Part shown: positions 1 through 6,266 of the stretch, piece by piece
Position numbering within the stretch: the stretch's first letter is position 1
Layout of the letters: each line of letters starts with the position of its first letter
Origin: Planctomycetota bacterium
GTDB lineage: Bacteria; Planctomycetota; Planctomycetia; Pirellulales; Thermoguttaceae
Assembly: GCA_021784975.1 (NCBI GenBank)
Contig: JAJYGU010000285.1
Span: forward strand, 1-9,091
Direction: 5' to 3'
DNA length: 9,091 nucleotides
Notes under the pieces: generated by a model
Seen by the model: only the letters and a program-made list of their open reading frames with translations
The model's database searches: none
What the model was told of the DNA's origin: nothing
Translations under genes and position numbers: made by a program

Positions 1-313
1 CTTCATGGCGGCGGGACTGGTTTCGCAGCGCATTGGCGGCCGCCCGGTTGGCGATGGTAAACAGCCAGGTTGAGAACTTGGCCCCCGGCTGATAGCTCTT
101 GCGAGCCCGGTAGACCCGCAAGAAGACCTCTTGGGCCAGGTCTTCGGCCAGGTCGGGACTGCTTACCAGGTGCTGCAACACCATCACCAGCCGCCCTTGA
201 TAGCGGGCCACCAGCTCCTCAAAGGCGGCAGCGTTGTCGTCCCGCACCTGCAGCATCAGGCGGACATCGGGATCCAATGTGTAGCGGCGGGCGGTAGATT
301 CGCTGACGACCAC
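1..313 (-). CDS. ECF-type RNA polymerase sigma factor, N-terminal part (C-terminus beyond left edge)
   Basis: An extracytoplasmic-function sigma-70 factor directs RNA polymerase to a small regulon. The visible 104 codons carry the whole of region 2: a helix with FEELVARYQGRL at about residues 32-43, the region 2.2 core DLAEDLAQEVFLRVYRAR at about 57-74, and the region 2.3/2.4 motif KFSTWLFTIANRAAANALR at about 80-98. Region 4 lies outside the window. The start is read as GTG at 311-313 because a GAGGG ribosome site (320-324) sits six bases upstream and no ATG occurs at a better place. The N-terminal stretch RRYTLDPDVRLMLQVRDDNA resembles the ECF sigma factors that are abundant in planctomycetes, as I recall them. 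No anti-sigma gene is visible because its likely position is off the edge. The family assignment is secure; the regulon is unknown. Confidence 0.93.
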   Translation of the reverse strand, partial: MVVSESTARRYTLDPDVRLMLQVRDDNAAAFEELVARYQGRLVMVLQHLVSSPDLAEDLAQEVFLRVYRARKSYQPGAKFSTWLFTIANRAAANALRNQSRRHE

Positions 314-1019
314 TGAAAACCCTCGGCAGTCGTGACCGCGGTTCCGGGCGGGGCGGGAAACACTTTTAGTTTACTTTAGCGAGGCACGAAAAGCCATCCA
401 CCCGGCAGTGGCAGACCCAACCCTGCCCAACAAACCAGGGGCGCGTCGATTGGTCCACGATCCATTGATTTTCCAATCTACACCCCCAGGCGGGAATGAG
501 GACGCGGGGGGACTACCTTCCGGACGGTCTCGGGAAGTTTTTGCCAGCGGTCGCCGACAGGGGCCCAGGCGGCAAGGTGTCGTCTGCCGAGAGGTGTTCT
601 GGGTTCAGGTTGGTCCTGGATTCTCTATTGGTGCACATGTCCGCTAGTATCGCCTTTTTGGGCGGCGGCTGTCGAGGGCAAGAATTGGGCCAGTCAGCCG
701 GGGGGCGGCAGGGCAAAGCGTGCCGGCCGAGTCGCCGCGTGCCCCCGAAATTGAGCCAAGCCAAGCGGGTCGATACCGTTGCCATAAGGTAGAACGCGAT
801 AAACTCCAACGGTAAGCTCAGCCAGATACTTCTTTCCAGAGGCTCGAGGGACACGAACCGATTATGTGCGATTGAGCAACTTACGCCGTTGCCTATTCTT
901 CCATTATCGGTTCGTGTCCCGCGAAAGAGTCGCAAACGCCCAGCGCAGCGCTTATCAAGTCGACGAATTGGTTCTCGTGAAGAAGCGTGCCTTGCTCGCT
1001 GCGTATCAGACCGGCCTCT
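314..1019. other. Intergenic region of ~700 bases, no convincing gene
   Basis: This gap lies between the divergent start of the sigma factor and the 3' end of the glycosidase gene. Several open frames exist, including one of 140 codons on the minus strand (513-935), but their translations are rich in Arg, Pro and Ser, match no family I know and have no ribosome site. The stretch 359-392 is AT-rich relative to its surroundings and could hold the sigma-factor promoter, although no clean -35/-10 pair was found. The one distinct structure is the nested palindrome at 848-920, listed separately. Confidence 0.6.
848..920. repeat. 73-bp nested palindrome
   Basis: A perfect 15-base inverted repeat, GGGACACGAACCGAT (848-862) and its complement (906-920), encloses 43 bases. 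Inside it, GCAAC (876-880) pairs with GTTGC (888-892) around a seven-base loop, so the element can fold as a hairpin within a hairpin. It lies 100 bases downstream of the glycosidase stop codon. There is no U-run after the outer stem on either strand, so a classical intrinsic terminator is unlikely. It could be a structured RNA, a cruciform or protein site, or a remnant of a small mobile element. No target-site duplication is visible at its edges. Confidence 0.7.
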
Positions 1020-2951
1020 CTATCGATAGGCGGGCAACTGCTCGCGGATCGGTAGCTGCGTCCTTTTCTGCTTCCGCCACTGAAACAGGGCCAACACCTT
1101 CCGCCGCATGTCAGTCGACATCTCGGAAAAGCCAACGTTATCGCCCCAGCCGTTGGAAATCGCCACCGGGGCCTGATATTGGTGGACGGCGAAGTCGATC
1201 CACTTCCACTGGTGAATCGGCCACCAACAGCACGACCACAGGGTATTGCGGAAGTTGGGAAAGACCCCGTAGGACCACGCCCTTGGATCGCACCAACTAT
1301 CCTGGTACGTGCCGTGGGCCACCAAGGCATAGGGCGCTGCTTGGGCATTCAGTCCCAGGTCGTCGGAGGCCAACAGTGCGACTTGGCGGCGGTTCTTCCG
1401 GTTGAAATCCTCGATTCTCCTAGCCACCGCTCGCACGAGCCGCATCATGGCCCGATCGGCATAGCCGGGTACCTCCGCCGACCCAAGGCTGCCGGCAGGC
1501 ACGTGGAAGGTTTCGTCCCAGACCAAGGCGTCGACCTCGTGGCCAAATTCGGCCAACAGGGCATCGGTATATTCCAGATAGAATCGGCGGACCTCGGGCA
1601 CAAGTGGATTCTGCGTATATGGGCTGCCAGCCATGTCCGGCCCGCCCCACCCGCCCCGCGCCAACACCCGCTTCGGATCAAAGTTGGGCAATCCGGCGCC
1701 GGAGGCCGTCCCGTCGGCAAAGTACATGCCCGCGCGAAACCCGCGGGAGCGCGCGTAGGCGAGCCGCTCGTGCAAGTCGGCGAGCGTAAGGCGGACCGGA
1801 AGGCATTCCCCAAAGCCGGCGTCGACCCGCTGGCCGTCCAGGCTTATGGTTGCCGGGGCATTCTTCGTTTTCTCGTAATTGCCGAAGACGGTCCAACGCC
1901 GGTCGAATTTCTTGGTTTGCAGATCGAAGCAATAGCGGCCCACCCAGTCGTACCAGCCGTGCAGGCAAAGGAAGACCTTGCCCCGATCCTCCCGTGGCAA
2001 GGCCTTGGTCAGCGCGTCGATGTCGGCATACCATCCTTTGCCGGCATCGCTCATGTAGTCATAGTCCACCAGGGCGATCTCGTGCAGCCACGGTGGCCCT
2101 GCCGGCACGTCAGGCAGCGCCTCGGCAAAGAACGCATCGACGGCTTGCGCCGCTCCGCCGCCGTGGAATACCGTCACTACCGTCCGCACCTCCGTCCGGT
2201 CTTCAAGCCCCACGCGCTTGGGATAGGTCCACTCGATACTTTTTCGCGTGAATAGGCTGGAGAAGTAAGGATCGGCGGCGATCGTCGCTCGACAGTCAAG
2301 ACTCCCGCCACGAGTTGAGACCATGGGGATGGCCAGCCGAACGCCGTCTGCGGGCAATGTCCCGGCGAACTTGTAAACACAGCGGGCCCCGTCGCCGAGG
2401 CGGCCCGCGCTTCCGTTGAAAAGCGGGATCCAGGTGTCATTTTCCAACGTGGGCCAAAGCGGCAGCTTGACGGTCAGGTCCGCCGTGAGCATTTCGGAAC
2501 GGTTCTCAGGACGTTGGATCTCCAATCTCCGAACCAGCACGAGTGATTGTCCATTGCCCAAATGCGCCGCGACGTGTAATCGAACCGTCAGCGGCGGCTT
2601 CGTGGAAACATGGTAGACAAATGTCGTGCCGTTGCCCTGCTCTGGCCGTTCCAAGGCCGTCCTATGCGCGCCGTAGACGAGCGTGCCGGCGTAGTCGTCC
2701 GCATCGGCCACCGTGAGTGGGCTACTTCCACGCTTTTCAATCCGGACCACGGCGCCGTTGGCATTGAGATGGATCGTATACGGATCACATGTGATGGAAA
2801 GCCTCGCTGCGACCACACCGGCCGGCAGCGCCGTGAAGCCGACGGCCCTGTGCCAGCCGGCATTGATCAGCAGATTCGCTCCTCGGGCCGCCGCGGCAAC
2901 GACCAAAGACGACAGGATTGCAACGCCCAGCAACGCGAGAAAGCGTTTCAT
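1020..2951 (-). CDS. Secreted putative glycoside hydrolase (TIM-barrel type)
   Basis: This 643-residue protein is probably exported and acts on an extracellular carbohydrate. ATG at 2949-2951 is preferred over an in-frame GTG 18 bases upstream, because AAAGGA stands nine bases before the ATG and a clean signal peptide then follows (residues 1-25: MKRF, a hydrophobic core, then AAAARGA). Residues ~30-285 read as a beta-rich domain with many alternating hydrophobics. Residues ~290-600 look like a (beta/alpha)8 barrel: LHEIALVDYDYM, KVFLCLHGWYDWVG, GFRAGMYFADGTA, then ALVWDETFHVP near 475, whose Asp-Glu (479/480) lies at a strand end and is the best catalytic candidate. The aromatic run WSCCWWPIHQWKW near 572-584 could line a sugar site. 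It is the second gene of a unit with the beta-helix protein, 34 bases downstream of it. I cannot assign a GH family; the hydrolase role is inferred from fold-like features and context. Confidence 0.75.
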   Translation of the reverse strand: MKRFLALLGVAILSSLVVAAAARGANLLINAGWHRAVGFTALPAGVVAARLSITCDPYTIHLNANGAVVRIEKRGSSPLTVADADDYAGTLVYGAHRTALERPEQGNGTTFVYHVSTKPPLTVRLHVAAHLGNGQSLVLVRRLEIQRPENRSEMLTADLTVKLPLWPTLENDTWIPLFNGSAGRLGDGARCVYKFAGTLPADGVRLAIPMVSTRGGSLDCRATIAADPYFSSLFTRKSIEWTYPKRVGLEDRTEVRTVVTVFHGGGAAQAVDAFFAEALPDVPAGPPWLHEIALVDYDYMSDAGKGWYADIDALTKALPREDRGKVFLCLHGWYDWVGRYCFDLQTKKFDRRWTVFGNYEKTKNAPATISLDGQRVDAGFGECLPVRLTLADLHERLAYARSRGFRAGMYFADGTASGAGLPNFDPKRVLARGGWGGPDMAGSPYTQNPLVPEVRRFYLEYTDALLAEFGHEVDALVWDETFHVPAGSLGSAEVPGYADRAMMRLVRAVARRIEDFNRKNRRQVALLASDDLGLNAQAAPYALVAHGTYQDSWCDPRAWSYGVFPNFRNTLWSCCWWPIHQWKWIDFAVHQYQAPVAISNGWGDNVGFSEMSTDMRRKVLALFQWRKQKRTQLPIREQLPAYR

Positions 2952-2985
2952 CTTCTTTTTTCCTTTCACAGCCGAGCGACCTGAG

Positions 2986-4335
2986 TCATTGAGCCGGTTT
3001 TGGCAGCGTTTCTCTTCGCTTGAACGACTTGTGCGGCATCCATTGGGCGATCAATGCCGGGGTGAGTTGGTAGCAGATGGACCGGTCGCCACGGCGGACG
3101 GTGAGCGTGCCCGTGATGGCGGCCAGCCCCGCGCCGCCGGAACCGTCGTGATACGACATCGGCCGGCGATTGATGGGATCCTCAATCGTGCAGTCCTGAA
3201 AATGCACGCCCCCGACAGCACTGACGGCATGTGAGCCGCGGGAGAACATGATCGGCGTGCTGGCGGGACGGTCGGCGGCCGGATCGATGATTTTGCAATT
3301 CACGAAACTCACTCGGGCGCCGTTGACGGGCTTGTCGCCGATGGTGATGGCCGCCTGCCGGCTACGCTCGAAGGTGCAATGGACGAAATCCATCGTCCCC
3401 TTAACGGCCGCCGTTTGGTTGTCGTTGCCGGTGCTGAATGCGGCGGAAGAGCGGCAGCCCACCGAGCGGCAGTTTTCGATGCGGACCGAGATCGGCTTGG
3501 ATTCCGCCCGCAACGCCCGCAGGTAGAGCACATAACCGCCGCCGCGGTTGTTTTCGGAGAGGCAATTGCGCATCACGCAGTTGGTGAGCTGGTCGGAGGG
3601 GCGGTTCGGCTCGAAATCGATGCCCGCCATCGGGGCCGTGCCCCACGTGTCCTTGAGCAGGCAGTTTTCGATCAACAGGTTCCGCGCGCTAATCACACTG
3701 ATGCCCTGGCGGTAATTGTTGACGCATTTCACGTCGCGGATTACCACGTCGCTGCACGGCACACCCTTACGCGCGACGCCCAGATAGACGCCGTCACCGC
3801 CGCTGTCGGCCAGCGTCAGGCCGCTGATCCGCACCTGCGCACAACTGTACAAGTCCAGTACGTGCCGCCACTCGGCGTGGCGATATTGCTTGCGGTCGTC
3901 GTAGTCCTGTTTCCACATCTTCAACGTGGCGCCGTAGCCGGTCAGCGTGATGTTCTTCTTCAGCGAAGCGTAGAAAAGCGAATCACCCCGGCCGTGGAAC
4001 TCGCCCCGTTTGGCTTGGACGACGACCCCCTTGGCGAAAACAATTTCCTGGTTGCCGGCCAACTGCAGCTTATTGACGACCCACGGGGCCCCCATGTTGT
4101 CGACCAGGAGTTTTCGCGCGCCGGAGTTGATAGCGGCCTGCAAGGATGCGGTCGAATCAATCGGATCGAAGCCCCACCAGGAGGCATGGGCCTCAGTGCG
4201 CGTGCCGGCGGCGACCTCCGCGATCGCTTTCTTATCCGGCGACTTCGCTTCCGCGGCCGCGGCCAGCGTTGTGGCCAGCATTGTTGACATGGCAAGAATG
4301 ACGACTACGCCGTGTGACATCGTTCTGTTGATCAT
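2986..4335 (-). CDS. Secreted right-handed parallel beta-helix protein (pectate-lyase-like fold)
   Basis: This 449-residue protein has the rhythm of a right-handed beta-helix, the fold of pectate lyases, polygalacturonases and many polysaccharide-binding exoproteins. ATG at 4333-4335 is chosen because GGGAG lies seven bases upstream and a signal peptide follows (residues 1-30, hydrophobic core VVVILAMSTMLATTLAAAA). An N-terminal motif WWGFDPIDSTASLQAAINSG (63-82) is typical of the entry strand of such proteins. The helix proper begins near residue 128 with repeated turns such as ITLTGYGATLKM, VRISGLTLADSGGDGVYLG (about 168-186), VVIRDVKCVNNYRQGISV, NLLIENCLLKD and VRIENCRSVGCRSSAAF. Asn/Cys pairs (ENC, RNC, VNC) repeat at turn positions. 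The SGGDGVYLG segment recalls the GDG turn of the fold, but a catalytic set cannot be assigned. The gene precedes the putative glycosidase and probably shares its transcript. Lyase, hydrolase or purely binding roles all remain possible. Confidence 0.82.
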   Translation of the reverse strand: MINRTMSHGVVVILAMSTMLATTLAAAAEAKSPDKKAIAEVAAGTRTEAHASWWGFDPIDSTASLQAAINSGARKLLVDNMGAPWVVNKLQLAGNQEIVFAKGVVVQAKRGEFHGRGDSLFYASLKKNITLTGYGATLKMWKQDYDDRKQYRHAEWRHVLDLYSCAQVRISGLTLADSGGDGVYLGVARKGVPCSDVVIRDVKCVNNYRQGISVISARNLLIENCLLKDTWGTAPMAGIDFEPNRPSDQLTNCVMRNCLSENNRGGGYVLYLRALRAESKPISVRIENCRSVGCRSSAAFSTGNDNQTAAVKGTMDFVHCTFERSRQAAITIGDKPVNGARVSFVNCKIIDPAADRPASTPIMFSRGSHAVSAVGGVHFQDCTIEDPINRRPMSYHDGSGGAGLAAITGTLTVRRGDRSICYQLTPALIAQWMPHKSFKRRETLPKPAQ

Positions 4336-4751
4336 GGGTTCTCTCCCACAGCTATCCAGTTTCAGGCTCCTGCCGACACATCGCTTCCTAAGGCTCGGAT
4401 GAATCACGGCCGGTGGCCCGCCGACCACTCTCGATTGGGCGGCGGATCGGGGTCAACAGCCGGTTGAAGACCCAGTGTCCGCCAACAAGCAAGTAGATGC
4501 CCGCAACCATGGATGCGTTCGCCGCCAACGCAGAATATCATAGCAGCCGGTGGATGAAGGCGTAAAGTAAATGGGTCTCGCGTTGATTTGGTCGTCGGCC
4601 TTCAATCTCAGCCCCCGCGCTCGCTCCACATCCTCGAAACCAACCCCCAAGAACCGCCTGTATGCCCCAAAAGTATGGGCAAGTGTACCTCCAAGTGTAA
4701 AACTTTTCCCTCTGGGCAAAGTTTGCCGGATATGCCACCGATAATAGAGCC
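4336..4751. other. Poorly coding region upstream of the beta-helix gene
   Basis: About 415 bases lie between the start of the beta-helix gene on the minus strand and the plus-strand ORF with the SpoA domain. The promoters of both divergent genes should lie here, but no convincing -35/-10 pair was found. Visible items are a hydrophobic minus-strand reading frame with an internal stop (listed separately), a perfect short dyad GGCAAA-G-TTTGCC at 4715-4727, and a direct repeat AAGTGTA at 4681-4687 and 4693-4699. The stretch near 4660-4750 is less GC-rich than its surroundings, which fits a regulatory region. Confidence 0.45.
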
Positions 4752-4753
4752 AT
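4388..4753 (-). pseudogene. Possible decayed membrane-protein gene with an in-frame TGA
   Basis: One minus-strand frame reads from ATG at 4751-4753 to TAG at 4388-4390 and is broken only by TGA at 4538-4540. After the stop the frame continues with a hydrophobic stretch, ASMVAGIYLLVGGHWVFNRL, then TPIRRPIE and a polar tail. This resembles the last membrane helix of an integral membrane protein followed by a basic cytoplasmic end. The part before the stop is rich in Trp, Tyr and Cys and matches no family I know. The downstream part could instead be a 40-residue membrane peptide starting at ATG 4508-4510, but it has no clear ribosome site. Chance openness of a GC-rich frame is a real alternative, so confidence is low. 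Confidence 0.25.
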
Positions 4754-5402
4754 GCCGAAACGGAAGCTCCATCTTGATGCGCCCCAGCCACGCGGGGTGA
4801 CGCAGCCGCCGCACTCGCGTCGGGCGGGTCAGCCGCCGGCCGCCGCCAGAAACGCCGTGGCCGCCCTACGTAGAGTGGCCGATCAGGCGGCTGTTTCGCT
4901 CCACCAGAGCTTGGACTCCACGGCCACACTGGCGATCGGACAGCCGGGAGCGATTTCTCCTTTCCAGCAGCACAACAAGCCATTTGGCAGTCCGTTGGTG
5001 GATCTTATGCCCCCAGGTATTGGTGATGTCGTGGTCGTCGTGCCCAACCCCGCGGCTTCGACGGCCAGAGACGCTTGTCCGCGACCGTCGAGATCGAGGT
5101 CGAATTCCAATACGGTATTTCACCCCGCGCACGGCGCCGCCACGAGCCTTGCCGGCTCGGCGGAAGCGGCCTTGTACGCCGGGGCCCTGCTGAAGATCCG
5201 CGTGCCGGTGGCCGCCGTGCTGGCGGAGCGGCGATTGCCGATGGGCCAGGTCCTCCGCATCGCTCCGGGCACGGTGTTGAAGTTCGATGCCTCGTGTGTC
5301 CGACCCCTCGAATTGGAGGCGGGCGGCCGCCGCATCGCCGTGGGCGAAGCCGTTACCATTGGCGAGCGATTCGGGCTGCGAATCACTGAATTGCTGCGGT
5401 GA
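4752..5402 (+). CDS. FliN/FliM-type SpoA domain protein (N-terminal part doubtful)
   Basis: The last ~71 residues (146-216, bases 5187-5399) are a clear SpoA domain, the C-terminal fold of flagellar switch proteins FliN and FliM and of type III secretion YscQ. The order LLKIRVPVAAVLAERRLP, VLRIAPGTVLKFDASC, PLELEAGGRRIAVGEAV and GERFGLRITELL follows the family pattern. The first 145 residues are rich in Ala, Pro, Arg and Ser and are not recognised. The region 4866-5000, with DQAAVSLHQSLDSTATLAIG, could belong to a degenerate N-terminal domain, but ATG 4752 has no good ribosome site. A shorter protein starting at TTG 5172, with GGAAG at 5162-5166, is possible. No other flagellar gene is nearby, so this may be one of the stand-alone SpoA proteins found in planctomycetes, whose role is unclear. 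The domain call is strong; the start is not. Confidence 0.7.
   Translation: MPKRKLHLDAPQPRGVTQPPHSRRAGQPPAAARNAVAALRRVADQAAVSLHQSLDSTATLAIGQPGAISPFQQHNKPFGSPLVDLMPPGIGDVVVVVPNPAASTARDACPRPSRSRSNSNTVFHPAHGAATSLAGSAEAALYAGALLKIRVPVAAVLAERRLPMGQVLRIAPGTVLKFDASCVRPLELEAGGRRIAVGEAVTIGERFGLRITELLR
5187..5399 (+). other. SpoA (FliN C-terminal) domain
   Basis: This is the part of the preceding ORF whose coding status is secure. In flagellar FliN this domain dimerises and forms the switch ring. Conserved positions seen are the Gly after IAP (PGTVLKFD), the GxxIAVGE turn and the closing FGLRITEL strand. The domain ends at the stop codon, as in FliN. Confidence 0.85.
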
Positions 5403-5527
5403 GTGGGCCGGGCGGCCGGGCGGACGCCGGCCCGTAATCTGGCGATTCCACGTCCAAGCGGATAGACTGAGAGGATAGCGAACCCGACGAGCCTACCCCC
5501 GGTCCTACCTGGGAATGGGAGTGCGGC

Positions 5528-6115
5528 ATGATTCTGCTGATCGACAACTACGATTCGTTTACCTACAACCTCGTGCAACGGCTGGGCGAGATCGATCCCT
5601 CGTTGGATTTGCAGGTCTACCGCAACGACCAGATCAGTTTGGACGAGATCGCCGCCCGGAAGCCGTCGCACCTGATCGTCTCGCCCGGGCCTTGTACGCC
5701 CGACGACGCCGGCATCTCGCTGGCGTGCATTAAGCGGTTCGCGGCCGAGATTCCGCTGCTGGGGGTGTGCTTGGGGCACCAATCAATCGGTCAGGCCTTC
5801 GGGGCCAAGATTGTTCGCGCCGGACGGCTCATGCACGGAAAGACCGACCAGATTCATCACGATGGCCGGGGGTTTTACGAGGGCCTCGAGAACCCGTTCA
5901 CGGCGACTCGCTACCATAGCCTGATCATCCAGCCCGAAACCCTGCCCGACGAGTTCGAGGTTTGTGCTTGGAGCGATGACCCGGACGGCAGCCGCGAGAT
6001 CATGGGCCTTCGCCACCGGCGGTTTCCCCTGCACGGGGTGCAGTTTCATCCCGAGAGCTTCTTGACCGACTGCGGCAGGGTGATCCTGGAGCGGTTCTTG
6101 AAGATACGTGCGTGA
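5528..6115 (+). CDS. pabA: Glutamine amidotransferase subunit of anthranilate / aminodeoxychorismate synthase (TrpG/PabA)
   Basis: This 195-residue class I glutamine amidotransferase releases ammonia from glutamine for a chorismate-using partner (TrpE or PabB), leading to tryptophan or folate. The signature N-terminus ILLIDNYDSFTYNLVQ is present. So are the oxyanion loop SPGPCTP (52-58), the nucleophile Cys81 in GVCLGHQ, the HGK segment (103-105), YHSL (129-132) and the His174/Glu176 pair in FHPES. All catalytic residues are intact and the length is standard. The start is ATG 5528, preceded by GGGAG about eight bases upstream. No trpE, pabB, trpD or trpC gene is adjacent, so sequence alone does not separate the tryptophan and folate roles. 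Many bacteria use one such subunit for both, and the gene symbol is therefore provisional. An upstream gap of 125 bases could hold a promoter. Confidence 0.95.
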   Translation: MILLIDNYDSFTYNLVQRLGEIDPSLDLQVYRNDQISLDEIAARKPSHLIVSPGPCTPDDAGISLACIKRFAAEIPLLGVCLGHQSIGQAFGAKIVRAGRLMHGKTDQIHHDGRGFYEGLENPFTATRYHSLIIQPETLPDEFEVCAWSDDPDGSREIMGLRHRRFPLHGVQFHPESFLTDCGRVILERFLKIRA

Positions 6116-6189
6116 GGGAAGCGATCATTCATGGGGGACGCCAAAGAGCAAGGCGGAAACCGTCCGAAGAACTGTTCCGTGCGCCACAA

Positions 6190-6266
6190 GGGGACAGGCA
6201 CATTTTTCGGCCTTCCGCCGTGTGCCCAGGAGAACGCGCAAGGGGCCGAAAAATGAGCCAGTCCCC
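6190..6266. repeat. REP-like imperfect inverted repeat spanning the lnt start
   Basis: Two 23-base arms, 6190-6212 and 6244-6266, are inverted complements at 21 of 23 positions. The left arm begins GGGGACAGGCACATTTTTCG and the right arm, read on the minus strand, begins GGGGACTGGCTCATTTTTCG. The spacer is 31 bases. Similar GGGGACAGGCACATTTTT palindromes are, from memory, scattered between genes in planctomycete and related genomes, like REP or MITE elements, but this was not searched. The right arm includes part of the lnt ribosome site and its ATG (6253-6255), which pairs exactly with CAT at 6201-6203 in the left arm. Confidence 0.85.
6241..6245 (+). promoter_or_regulatory. Ribosome binding site deciding the lnt start
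   Basis: AGGGG lies seven bases before ATG 6253. This favours that codon over the in-frame GTG at 6112, which overlaps the pabA stop codon and would add 47 Arg-rich residues encoded across the palindrome. The last two bases of the site belong to the right arm of the inverted repeat, so folding of the mRNA would partly hide it. Confidence 0.65.

Noticed and set aside
341..345. GGAAC on the minus strand as an ECF -35 box for self-regulation of the sigma gene
   Set aside because: It is only 28 bases from the GTG start, so the -10 box would fall on the ribosome site; no CGTC-like -10 is present.
513..935. 140-codon minus-strand open frame in the left intergenic region
   Set aside because: No ribosome site, no recognisable domain, and it begins inside the nested palindrome; composition is that of a chance frame in GC-rich DNA.
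4453..4983. 176-codon minus-strand open frame
   Set aside because: No ribosome site or family resemblance, and it overlaps the start of the SpoA ORF head-on; low-complexity Pro/Arg/Ser-rich first half.
6112..6252. N-terminal extension of Lnt from GTG 6112, overlapping the pabA stop
   Set aside because: The extra 47 residues are Arg-rich, unlike any Lnt start, and run through the inverted repeat; ATG 6253 has the better ribosome site. Translational coupling from pabA cannot be fully excluded.
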